NCBI GenBank assembly: GCA_905201915.1 | Contig: CAJKQE010000005.1 | Location: forward strand, 11,088-75,087 | Source: an uncultured Lachnospiraceae bacterium | GTDB lineage: Bacteria; Bacillota; Clostridia; Lachnospirales; Lachnospiraceae | Direction: 5' to 3' | DNA length: 64,000 bases | Shown: positions 35,143 through 42,223 of the stretch, piece by piece | How the letters are laid out: each line of letters starts with the position of its first letter | How positions within the stretch are numbered: position 1 is the stretch's first letter | Program-made: the position numbers and the translations under genes | Notes under the pieces: model-generated | Databases searched by the model: none | Told to the model about the DNA's origin: nothing | Seen by the model: only the letters and a program-made list of their open reading frames with translations

Positions 35143-37320
35143 ATGGCAATTAAAGTAGAAAATAATGTTTTTTCTTTGGAAACAGACAATACGCTTTATC
35201 AAATGAAGGTGGATGAATTTGGTGTATTAAATCATTTATGGTACGGAGCAAAAACAGATTGTTGTATGGATTATTTACTGGATTATCCGGATGTAGGATT
35301 TTCAGGGAATATTTACGAAGCAGGAGACAATCGTAAATATTCTTTAAATACAAGACCTTTGGAATACGGAGCCGAGGGTGTTGGGGATTTCCGTGTGCCT
35401 GCTGTTTCAGTAACTCATGCAGATGGAAGTACAGCTCTTGATTTACGTTTTCAAAGTTATAAAATAAAAAAAGGAAAATACAAAATACCGGGCTTACCTG
35501 CAGTTTATGCAAAAGAAAACCAGGCAGAGACCTTGGAAATTACTTTAAAAGATACAGTTACAGAGACGCAGGTTATTTTACTATATGGAGTGATTTCTGA
35601 TGCAGATGTAATTACCAGAAGTGTAATTGTGAAAAATCAGGGAAAAACACCTATCGTGTTGAATAAAGTGCATAGTTTTGCTATGGATATTCCTTATGGA
35701 GATTGGGAATGGGTTCATTTCCATGGCAGACACAATATGGAGCGTCAGGCAGAGCGAGTTCCACTTATTCACGGTATTCAGGAGAGTAGCAGTACCAGAG
35801 GAAATTCCAGTCATCAGCAGAACCCTACAGCCCTTTTATGTGAAAGGGGATGTACAGAGACAACAGGGTTTTGTATGGGAATGGCTTTGATGTACAGCGG
35901 AAGTTTCCAGACACAGATACAGTTGGATGAACTGGATCAGGTTCGTGCGGTGATGGGAATAAATGAGGATAATTTTGCATGGACATTAAAAGAGGGAGAG
36001 AGCTTTTATGCGCCGGAGGTTATTTTGTCCTGTTCTGATGAGGGTATGGGAGAACTTTCCCAGCGCTTCCACCATATTATTCGTAACCATGTATGTAGAG
36101 GACAATATAAGCTGTCCAGCCGTCCTGTTTTAATTAATAACTGGGAAGCTACCTACTTTGATTTTAATGAAGAAAAAATAGAGAAAATTGCAAGACAGGC
36201 AGCAGAACTGGGCATTGATATGATGGTTTTGGATGACGGATGGTTTGGAAAACGAAACAGTGATACTTCTGGTCTGGGTGACTGGTTTGTCAACGAAGAA
36301 AAGCTTAGAGGCGGGTTAAATACATTAGTAAAGAAAATTAATGATATGGGTATGAAATTCGGTTTGTGGTTTGAGCCGGAAATGGTTTCAGAAGACAGTG
36401 AATTATATCGAACACATCCTGACTGGGCAATTCGTATTCCGGGAAGAAATCCTTCACGCAGCAGATATCAGCTTGTTTTGGATATGGCAAATCCGGAAGT
36501 GACAGAGTATTTGTATGAGGTAATCAGCAAAATTTTACGGGAAAATCATATTGAATATGTGAAATGGGATATGAATAGAAGTGTTTGCGACTGGTACAGT
36601 AAGACTTTGTCAAAAGAAGGACAGAAGGAAATGCCTCACAGATATATTTTGGGATTGTATCAATTATTGGAACGTCTTACCGGAGAATTTCCTCATATTC
36701 TATTTGAGGGATGCAGCGGTGGAGGTGGCAGATTTGATGCGGGTATGTTATATTACTGTCCGCAGATTTGGTGCAGTGATGATACGGATGCTCATGAGAG
36801 AACTTTTATTCAGTACGGAACCAGTTTTTTCTATCCTGTCTCAGCAGTAGGTTCTCATGTTTCAGCAGTACCTAATCATCAGACAGGAAGAAGCACTTCC
36901 ATTGAGACAAGAGGTACGGTGGCCATGGCGGGCAGCTTTGGATATGAACTGGACTTAAATACTTTAAGTGAGGAAGAAAAACGAGAGGTTGCCAAGCAGA
37001 TAAGGACTTATAAGGAGTATCAGCCTCTTATTCACAATGGTTTGTATTATCGTTTAAGTAATCCACATAAAGAAAATATGGCTGTATGGGAATTTGTATC
37101 CCAAGATAGGAAGGAAGTATTGGTACAGGGCGTGGTATTTCGTGCAAAACCAAATACTTTACGCATCAGAATACGACTTGCAGGGTTGGAAGAGGGAATG
37201 TATGAAGTTCTCGGTACAGGGGAAACGTATACAGGAAAGGCGCTTATGACAGGCGGGATTTTGCTGCCTAAAGTAATCGGAGATGATGTGTCTTTTGAAA
37301 TTCATTTAAAGAAAAAATAA
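35143..37320 (+). CDS. Alpha-galactosidase, glycoside hydrolase family 36
   Basis: A 725-residue cytosolic enzyme with an N-terminal beta-sandwich (1-~320), a (beta/alpha)8 barrel starting at INNWEATYFDFNEEKI, and a C-terminal domain. The nucleophile is D476 in VKWDMNRS; the acid/base lies in SDDTD (545-549). It removes terminal alpha-1,6-galactose from melibiose, raffinose and stachyose. I chose ATG 35143 because AGGAGG (35127-35132) serves it; the ATG at 35113 lacks a ribosome site. No signal peptide, so substrates must be imported. Confidence 0.94.
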   Translation: MAIKVENNVFSLETDNTLYQMKVDEFGVLNHLWYGAKTDCCMDYLLDYPDVGFSGNIYEAGDNRKYSLNTRPLEYGAEGVGDFRVPAVSVTHADGSTALDLRFQSYKIKKGKYKIPGLPAVYAKENQAETLEITLKDTVTETQVILLYGVISDADVITRSVIVKNQGKTPIVLNKVHSFAMDIPYGDWEWVHFHGRHNMERQAERVPLIHGIQESSSTRGNSSHQQNPTALLCERGCTETTGFCMGMALMYSGSFQTQIQLDELDQVRAVMGINEDNFAWTLKEGESFYAPEVILSCSDEGMGELSQRFHHIIRNHVCRGQYKLSSRPVLINNWEATYFDFNEEKIEKIARQAAELGIDMMVLDDGWFGKRNSDTSGLGDWFVNEEKLRGGLNTLVKKINDMGMKFGLWFEPEMVSEDSELYRTHPDWAIRIPGRNPSRSRYQLVLDMANPEVTEYLYEVISKILRENHIEYVKWDMNRSVCDWYSKTLSKEGQKEMPHRYILGLYQLLERLTGEFPHILFEGCSGGGGRFDAGMLYYCPQIWCSDDTDAHERTFIQYGTSFFYPVSAVGSHVSAVPNHQTGRSTSIETRGTVAMAGSFGYELDLNTLSEEEKREVAKQIRTYKEYQPLIHNGLYYRLSNPHKENMAVWEFVSQDRKEVLVQGVVFRAKPNTLRIRIRLAGLEEGMYEVLGTGETYTGKALMTGGILLPKVIGDDVSFEIHLKKK

Positions 37321-37354
37321 AGTTTGCTATAAATTAAATAAGTGCGTGTATAAA

Positions 37355-37391
37355 GAGGGATTGTGCTTAACAGTGCAGTCCCTCAGTTTTT
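37355..37391 (+). terminator. Intrinsic terminator after the alpha-galactosidase gene
   Basis: GAGGGATTG (37355-37363) pairs with CAGTCCCTC (37376-37384, one G-U), followed by AGTTTTTT. Confidence 0.82.
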
Positions 37392-37431
37392 TCCTTTAAA
37401 AATTCTTTCGAATTTCTTTTATAAAATATCA

Positions 37432-37491
37432 TTGACAAAATAATATTATATGACATATAGTATTGAATATAAAATAGTATTGCGTATAAAA
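37432..37491 (+). promoter_or_regulatory. padR-operon promoter with a tandem 17-bp repeat over the -10
   Basis: TTGACA (37432-37437), 18 bp, TATAGT (37456-37461). Two adjoining 17-bp copies follow: TAGTATTGAATATAAAA (37458-37474) and TAGTATTGCGTATAAAA (37475-37491), differing at two bases. They overlap the -10 and the expected transcription start, the right place for autorepression by the PadR protein encoded next. Confidence 0.6.
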
Positions 37492-37523
37492 CAATATTAT
37501 AGCAATAGAAATGAGGTGAAGTT

Positions 37524-37847
37524 ATGGTTTTTAATACAGGCGCTGCCCTCTTAGATGCTATTGTACTGGCGGTTGTGTCCAATGAGAGCGAAGGAACTTA
37601 CGGATATAAAATCACACAGGATGTACGTCAAGTTCTGGAGGTTTCTGAGTCTACCCTTTATCCCGTGCTTCGCAGACTTCAAAAGGATGAATGTTTGGAA
37701 ACTTATGATAAAGAATATGGTGGCAGAAACAGGCGATATTATAAAGTAACAGAAAAAGGAAAGGTACAGTTGGATTTGTATCGTGCAGAATGGAGAAGCT
37801 ACTCAACCAAGATAAGTACGTTGTTTGAGGGAGGAATAGGAAAATGA
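37524..37847 (+). CDS. PadR-family transcriptional repressor
   Basis: A 107-residue winged-helix protein with LLDAIVLAVVSNESEGTYGYKI and VSESTLYPVLRRLQKDECLE, the PadR DNA-binding core, and a short C-terminal dimerisation helix (PadR-s2 type). GAGGTGAAG precedes ATG 37524, and the stop overlaps the DUF1700 gene. In Firmicutes this PadR-DUF1700-DUF4097 gene set responds to envelope or ligand signals and controls itself. The tandem repeats at 37458-37491 are its likely site. Confidence 0.9.
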   Translation: MVFNTGAALLDAIVLAVVSNESEGTYGYKITQDVRQVLEVSESTLYPVLRRLQKDECLETYDKEYGGRNRRYYKVTEKGKVQLDLYRAEWRSYSTKISTLFEGGIGK

Positions 37848-38530
37848 TGAGAAGAAAGGAATTTTTAGAGCAGTTGGAACGACTGTTGTGGGACATACCG
37901 GAACAGGAGAGAAAAGAGGCATTGGAGTTTTATGAAAACTATTTTGACGATGCCGGAGAGGAAAATGAAGCAACTGTTATTCAGGAGCTGGGAAGTCCGG
38001 GAAAAGTTGCGGCAACCATTAAAGCCGACTTAAATGAAAATAGCAGCGAGTATGGGGAATATCGGGAGACAGGATATACCGATGAACGCTTTGAAGAAAA
38101 AAATATGCCGGATGTACAGAGCGAAAGAATGACACAGAAACCCAAAAGAAGCAGCTTGTCATGGGCATTGATTTTACTGTTGGCAATTATAACAGTACCG
38201 TTTTGGGGTGCACTGGCAGTTGCAGCATTAGGTATTCTGGTAGCAATTGTAGGGGCAGCTATTGGTGTGGCAGCAGCATTATTCTTTGGTTGTATCGGTC
38301 TTTTAATGGGCGGCATTATTTCTTTAGGCGTAGCAATCACTCAGTTTCCTTCCATCCCTACAGTATGTTTGGTTGCGGGAGTCGGACTTTTGATGATTTG
38401 TATTGGCTTATTACTTTTGCTGGGATTTTTATGGCTGGCAGTTAAGGTTTTCCCGATTTGTTTCCGCTGGGTAATCGATTTTATACAGAGAGTTTTACAC
38501 AGAGGAATTTCAGGAGGTGAAAGAGAATGA
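37844..38530 (+). CDS. DUF1700 (HAAS-type) membrane protein
   Basis: A 228-residue protein. The N-terminal ~60 residues (MRRKEFLEQLERLLWDIPEQERKEA...LGSPGKVAATI) are the conserved DUF1700/HAAS helical domain that commonly pairs with PadR regulators. A charged linker and several hydrophobic helices (~105-215) follow, Gly/Ala-rich (AIVGAAIGVAAALFFG). The HAAS domain probably binds PadR and so carries membrane state to transcription. It overlaps its neighbours by 4 bp on each side. Confidence 0.82.
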   Translation: MMRRKEFLEQLERLLWDIPEQERKEALEFYENYFDDAGEENEATVIQELGSPGKVAATIKADLNENSSEYGEYRETGYTDERFEEKNMPDVQSERMTQKPKRSSLSWALILLLAIITVPFWGALAVAALGILVAIVGAAIGVAAALFFGCIGLLMGGIISLGVAITQFPSIPTVCLVAGVGLLMICIGLLLLLGFLWLAVKVFPICFRWVIDFIQRVLHRGISGGERE

Positions 38531-39354
38531 AAAAATTTACGAAAATTGCATTGATTGTTATTCTCATTACAGGGGTTGTAGGCGGATGCCTTGCCGGTGC
38601 AGGATTGGTATTTGGTGGTTCTGTTCAGGCAATTACCGGTAATTTTACAAACAGCCGCTTGTATCATGTTCTTAGAAAAGCATGCCGGAATCATGAAGGA
38701 TCATGGTGGGACAGAGATGATGATTTTAATGATTATCACCACAATCTCGGTGACTTAGATGATTTGGAATATGGAAATATTGAACAGCGTGCATTTCTTC
38801 CTTCTGAAATAGACAGTATAGATATAGAAATGTATTCAGGGATGGTGGAAATTCGCACTATTCAGGAAGAAGAAATCAGAATTTCCGGGCTGACAGATCA
38901 GGACTTTTTAGAACTGGATACAGAAGACCGAGAACTTACATTAGAAAGAGAATATAATGATTATGGGGCAATGAAAGACGTTATCATTGAAGTTCCTGAA
39001 AGTAAAGTGTTTTCAGCCCTTGATGTTCATTTAGAATCAGGGCAATTTTTAAGTACCGGAAAGCTTTCCGTAAGAGAATGTGATTTATCTTTGATGTCAG
39101 GGGATATGGAGATTGAGCTTTTAGACGCACAGGAAACAGACATTGAAATGGCATCCGGAGATTTGTCTGTTACACAGACAGGACGTTTAGATGATTATGC
39201 AGTGTGGGCAAAATGCTCCAGTGGACATCTTGTATTAAACGGAGAGGAACATGCGGGAACTACAAATGCCAGGTATGGTACTGCAGGAAGTTTGAAAAAG
39301 ATAGATATTGAAAGTAGCTCAGGAAGTGTAGCTGTTAATTTTGAAAATCAATAA
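38527..39354 (+). CDS. DUF4097 membrane-anchored beta-helix protein
   Basis: A 275-residue protein with an N-terminal membrane anchor (~7-29; a Cys follows GVVGG but without a clear lipobox) and an extracytoplasmic or cytosolic domain built of short repeating beta strands (LDVHLESGQF, LSLMSGDMEIELL, IEMASGDLSV, WAKCSSGHLVLNG, IDIESSSGSVAV). This is the putative-adhesin-like DUF4097/LiaG repeat. Operon with PadR, DUF1700 and PspC suggests a role in envelope-stress signalling. An acidic stretch (DRDDDFNDYHHN) lies near 58-70. Confidence 0.78.
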   Translation: MKKFTKIALIVILITGVVGGCLAGAGLVFGGSVQAITGNFTNSRLYHVLRKACRNHEGSWWDRDDDFNDYHHNLGDLDDLEYGNIEQRAFLPSEIDSIDIEMYSGMVEIRTIQEEEIRISGLTDQDFLELDTEDRELTLEREYNDYGAMKDVIIEVPESKVFSALDVHLESGQFLSTGKLSVRECDLSLMSGDMEIELLDAQETDIEMASGDLSVTQTGRLDDYAVWAKCSSGHLVLNGEEHAGTTNARYGTAGSLKKIDIESSSGSVAVNFENQ

Positions 39355-39368
39355 AAGGAGAGATTATT

Positions 39369-39554
39369 ATGTCAGATAAAAGATTGTATCGTTCATCAAC
39401 CAATTATATGTTAGCAGGTGTTTGCGGAGGTATTGCAGAATATTTTAATATTGACCCTACCTTAATCCGTCTTGCATGGATTATTCTTACCTGCATGGGA
39501 TTTGGAACAGGAATTATCGCTTATATCATTGCAGCAATCGTAATTCCAAAATAA
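39369..39554 (+). CDS. PspC-domain membrane protein
   Basis: A 61-residue protein consisting of just a PspC domain: KRLYRSSTNYMLAGVCGGIA, YFNIDPTLIRLAWIIL, then a hydrophobic helix ending AAIVIPK. PspC proteins sit in the membrane and act in phage-shock and LiaFSR-type envelope-stress responses. AAAGGAGAG precedes the ATG. It is the last gene of the padR operon and is followed by the terminator at 39589-39624. Confidence 0.9.
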   Translation: MSDKRLYRSSTNYMLAGVCGGIAEYFNIDPTLIRLAWIILTCMGFGTGIIAYIIAAIVIPK

Positions 39555-39568
39555 AAGCAGGTTTCTTT

Positions 39569-39597
39569 GTATAAAACTGTAAATTAAGGCCATACTC
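39569..39597 (+). promoter_or_regulatory. Sigma-G (forespore) promoter of the SASP gene
   Basis: GTATA (39569-39573), 17-bp spacer, CATACTC (39591-39597) fits the sigma-G consensus (GNATA, CATNNTA) except for the last base. The transcript would start near 39604, giving a ~20-nt leader. The -10 lies inside the 5' arm of the hairpin at 39589-39618. Confidence 0.65.
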
Positions 39598-39624
39598 CAA
39601 AGAAGAAAGGAGTGTGGCTTTTTT
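39589..39624 (+). terminator. Intrinsic terminator of the padR operon, overlapping the SASP ribosome site
   Basis: GCCATACTCC (39589-39598) pairs with GGAGTGTGGC (39609-39618, one G-U) and is followed by six T directly before ATG 39625. The 3' arm contains the SASP gene's AGAAAGGAG. Confidence 0.8.
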
Positions 39625-39828
39625 ATGGCAAAGAAAAAAGAAGAAAAAATTGATTTGAATAATATTCCGGAAGAAGAGAAAGTAAAATATGAAATTGCAG
39701 AGGAATTAGGACTTTTAGATAAGGTTTTAGACAGTGGATGGAAAAGTCTGTCAGCAAAAGAAACCGGACGTATAGGCGGACTTATGACAAAGCGAAAACG
39801 GGAAAATGAGAGAAGGAAAAATGCTTGA
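39625..39828 (+). CDS. Alpha/beta-type small acid-soluble spore protein
   Basis: A 67-residue, highly charged protein. The core VKYEIAEELGLLDKVLDSGW...LSAKETGRIGGLMTKRKR follows the two conserved SASP segments: the EIAxELG helix containing the Glu cut by germination protease, and the GxxGGxMTKR helix. It coats and protects forespore DNA. The N-terminus (MAKKKEEKIDLNNIP) is Lys-rich, as in clostridial minor SASPs. Preceded by a forespore-type promoter, in keeping with the assignment. Confidence 0.85.
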   Translation: MAKKKEEKIDLNNIPEEEKVKYEIAEELGLLDKVLDSGWKSLSAKETGRIGGLMTKRKRENERRKNA

Positions 39829-39853
39829 CTGTGGGTATAGGGAATGGTATTAT
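39825..39853 (+). promoter_or_regulatory. Sigma-A promoter of the cobalamin riboswitch transcript
   Basis: TTGACT (39825-39830), 17 bp, TATTAT (39848-39853). It overlaps the stop codon of the SASP gene and points to the riboswitch. Confidence 0.75.
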
Positions 39854-39871
39854 TGTGTTGTATAATTCCAT

Positions 39872-40050
39872 AAACCTATTAAGTGCATCTGCGTTGACCG
39901 CACAACGCCGGTGAAAAGGGAATCAGGTGAGAATCCTGAGCGATCCGGTCACTGTATTTGGGGAGCAATGCTTCAAAAATCCATTGTATATAGATACGAG
40001 AAGGAGAGGCAAAGCAATGAACCATGAGTCAGGAAACCTGCTTAATAGCA
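39872..40050 (+). ncRNA. Cobalamin riboswitch
   Basis: Conserved B12-box elements appear in order: GCCGGTGAAAAGGGAA (39909-39924), CAGGTGAGAATCCTGAGC, GGTCACTGTATT, GGGGAGCAATG, and the closing AGTCAGGAAACCTGC (40028-40042). These form the adenosylcobalamin-class core and kissing loop. A hairpin (TACTGT/ACAGTA, 40089-40105) and a terminator (40112-40141) follow. No cobalamin transport or synthesis gene lies downstream. Confidence 0.9.
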
Positions 40051-40111
40051 GTAAGGTGAAAACTTCCGTGCAAAGTTTGAATCCCTCATACTGTGAGTTA
40101 CAGTAGATGAT

Positions 40112-40141
40112 TCCACTTTCATGATGAAGGTGGATTTTTTT
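40112..40141 (+). terminator. Expression-platform terminator of the cobalamin riboswitch
   Basis: TCCACTTTC (40112-40120) pairs with GAAGGTGGA (40126-40134, one G-U possible), followed by seven T (40135-40141). Confidence 0.85.
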
Positions 40142-40142
40142 A

Positions 40143-40344
40143 TGGAATGCCGAAAGGTAAGAACCTGAACTTATAGAATTATGCGTGATTAAATGGCAGG
40201 TGAGGTGTTCTGCTTCTGATATCCTGTTTTACAAAGTTTTGTTTTCCCGCAACAGACAAAACGGTGCATCCTCCGCAGGGACAGAATAATTCGTGACTAA
40301 AGTCAGGACACTTCATCAGGAAACAATATTTCATATTTTTATAG
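40143..40344 (+). other. ORF-free segment behind the cobalamin riboswitch, possible noncoding RNA or decayed gene
   Basis: About 200 nt without a credible coding frame. Small inverted repeats are visible: AGGT/ACCT near 40155-40166, GTTTTGT/ACAAAAC (about 40240-40262), TGACT/AGTCA (about 40294-40305). It is closed by the terminator at 40345-40375. Read-through of the riboswitch would make a short RNA ending there. I do not recognise it as a known RNA or as part of a B12 gene. Confidence 0.35.
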
Positions 40345-40375
40345 GGCTGTGTATCGAGAGATACGCAGTCTTTTT
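40345..40375 (+). terminator. Second terminator downstream of the cobalamin riboswitch
   Basis: GGCTGTGTATC (40345-40355) pairs with GATACGCAGTC (40360-40370, two G-U) around GAGA, followed by TTTTT. A strong stem with a stable tetraloop. Confidence 0.85.
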
Positions 40376-40409
40376 ACGTGATAGAAATTCTGTCATAACA
40401 TTCTTACTC

Positions 40410-40438
40410 TTGTACGATAAACCTTGCTTTTGTATAAT
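40410..40438 (+). promoter_or_regulatory. Sigma-A promoter of the ABC exporter genes
   Basis: TTGTAC (40410-40415), 17 bp, TATAAT (40433-40438). It lies after the terminator at 40345-40375, so the ABC genes do not need the riboswitch transcript. Confidence 0.75.
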
Positions 40439-40486
40439 GAAGAAAATGATAAAAAGTAGAGAGCAGAACGATTGGGAGGGGAATGG

Positions 40487-41368
40487 ATGGCTGTAATAGA
40501 AATTGAAAATCTGACCAAGGATTATGGAAATAAAAAAGGAATTTTTGATGTGTCATTTTCTGTGAAAGAAGGTGAAGTTGTGGGATTTTTAGGCTCTAAT
40601 GGAGCAGGAAAGACTACAACCATCAGACATCTTATGGGATTTATAAGCCCACAAAAAGGAAGGGCGCAGATTTTAAACATGGATTGTTTTCGCAATGCTT
40701 CTTGTGTTCAGATGAAGGTGGGATATCTTCCGGGCGAAATTGCTTTTATGGACAATATGTCAGGAAAAGAGTTTATTGAATTTATGGCGAAAATGAAGAA
40801 GATGAAAGACCTGACGTATGCGAGAGAACTAACGGAATATTTGGAAATCGATACACAGGTTAAGATTAAAAAGATGTCTAAGGGTATGAAGCAAAAAATC
40901 GGATTGATTATTGCTTTTATGCAGAACGTGCCGATTTTAATTTTAGATGAACCGACTACGGGATTAGACCCGATTATGCAGAACAAGTTTGTAGAGCTGA
41001 TTAAAAGGGAGAAGGATGCTGGAAAAACAATTTTAATGTCTTCGCATATTTTTGAAGAAGTGGAAAATACCTGTGACCGAGTGGTTATGATAAAAGACGG
41101 AAAAATTGTCGCAGATGAAGATATACATAAGATAAAAAATAACAGAGTGAAGCATTATGAAATTACTTTTTCTGATATAAAAAGTGCAGAAAACTTTCAA
41201 GGCTTATATTCTGACAGTCAAAGAAGGGAGAATACAGTTTTTCTGTCTTTAAAAAATCAAGTAGATGAATTGATTAAGCAGTTAAGCCGGTACGAGGTGC
41301 AGGATATTGCTGTCAGAAACCAGACGTTGGAAGAAGTTTTTTTGCGTTATTACAAGGAGGAAAAGTGA
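40487..41368 (+). CDS. ABC transporter ATP-binding protein (ABC-2 exporter)
   Basis: A 293-residue ATPase with Walker A GSNGAGKT (36-43), signature KMSKGMKQKIGLIIAF, Walker B ILILDEPTTGLDP and a C-terminal ~80-residue extension of the drug/Na+ exporter type. The start ATG 40487 is 5 bp after GGGAGGGG (40474-40481); the TTG at 40472 would overlap that site. It shares its last base with the permease start and has its own promoter. The substrate is unknown. A link to cobalamin is unlikely, because B12 importers use a different ATPase class. Confidence 0.88.
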   Translation: MAVIEIENLTKDYGNKKGIFDVSFSVKEGEVVGFLGSNGAGKTTTIRHLMGFISPQKGRAQILNMDCFRNASCVQMKVGYLPGEIAFMDNMSGKEFIEFMAKMKKMKDLTYARELTEYLEIDTQVKIKKMSKGMKQKIGLIIAFMQNVPILILDEPTTGLDPIMQNKFVELIKREKDAGKTILMSSHIFEEVENTCDRVVMIKDGKIVADEDIHKIKNNRVKHYEITFSDIKSAENFQGLYSDSQRRENTVFLSLKNQVDELIKQLSRYEVQDIAVRNQTLEEVFLRYYKEEK

Positions 41369-42165
41369 TGAGTATACCATTGTTAAAAAGAGAAATAAAA
41401 TCCAATTATAAAATATTGCTGTTGTTTATGGGGATTGTTACTCTTTATTCCGGTATCATTACTGCAATGTATGACCCGGAAGTAGGGACCGGAATAAACG
41501 CCATGGCAGAGAGCATGCCGGAATTTTTTGCTGCATTTGGTATGGAAAATCCGGGAGTTACACTGCTGGATTTTTTGAATAATTATTTATATGGATTTAT
41601 CTTAGTGATTATTCCGTTTATTTACATCATCATTATGTGTTACAAATTAGTTTCTAAGTATATGGAAAAAGGTTCTATGGCATATTTATTAAATACGCAT
41701 TACAGCCGAAGCAAAATTATTGTTACACAGCTTGTAGTCCTGCTTTCAGGAGTGATTTTACTGGTTCTGTATGCCGTAGCGCTGATTATAATATGCAGTG
41801 AGATTATGTTTGAGGGAAAACTGGAAATTGAGAAATTTCTGGTGTTGAATTTCGGATTGGCTTCTCTGGAAATATTTTTGGCTTCTATGTGCTTTCTGTT
41901 TGCCTGCCTGTTTAATGAAATGAAGTTTTCTGTTGGTCTGGGAGCGGGAATTGGACTGGGATTTTTCTTAATTCAGATGCTTTCACAGGTAAATGAAGAT
42001 ATTGAATTTTTGAAATATTTTACTCCGCTGACGCTGTTTGATGCTGAAAAAATAATGGAATATGATTGGGTTGGATTTGCGTATGTAGGGATATTGTGGC
42101 TTTTAGCAGGAATATTCTTCATGATAGGAATAATGGGATTTAAAAAACGGGATTTGCCTTTGTAG
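41368..42165 (+). CDS. ABC-2-type permease
   Basis: A 265-residue membrane protein with six hydrophobic segments and a typical ABC-2 opening (SIPLLKREIKSNYKILLLF...). The extracellular loop after helix 1 holds DPEVGTGINAMAESMPEFF. Similar proteins accompany drug or peptide exporters of Firmicutes. ATG 41368 is better spaced from AAGGAGG (41354-41360) than GTG 41365. It ends just before a convergent terminator. Confidence 0.78.
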   Translation: MSIPLLKREIKSNYKILLLFMGIVTLYSGIITAMYDPEVGTGINAMAESMPEFFAAFGMENPGVTLLDFLNNYLYGFILVIIPFIYIIIMCYKLVSKYMEKGSMAYLLNTHYSRSKIIVTQLVVLLSGVILLVLYAVALIIICSEIMFEGKLEIEKFLVLNFGLASLEIFLASMCFLFACLFNEMKFSVGLGAGIGLGFFLIQMLSQVNEDIEFLKYFTPLTLFDAEKIMEYDWVGFAYVGILWLLAGIFFMIGIMGFKKRDLPL

Positions 42166-42166
42166 A

Positions 42167-42215
42167 AAAATGAGGTTATTGCAGTAAGCGTCGTTTACTT
42201 CGATAACCTCATTTT
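42167..42215. terminator. Bidirectional terminator between the ABC permease and the EEP gene
   Basis: AAAATGAGGTTAT (42167-42179) pairs perfectly with ATAACCTCATTTT (42203-42215), with AGTAA/TTACT pairing inside. It serves both convergent genes. Confidence 0.85.
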
Positions 42216-42223
42216 GGGAAAAG

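Noticed and set aside
40293..40496. 67-codon ORF between the cobalamin riboswitch and the ABC gene
   Set aside because: It runs through a strong terminator and a promoter, lacks a ribosome site, and its sequence has no recognisable pattern.
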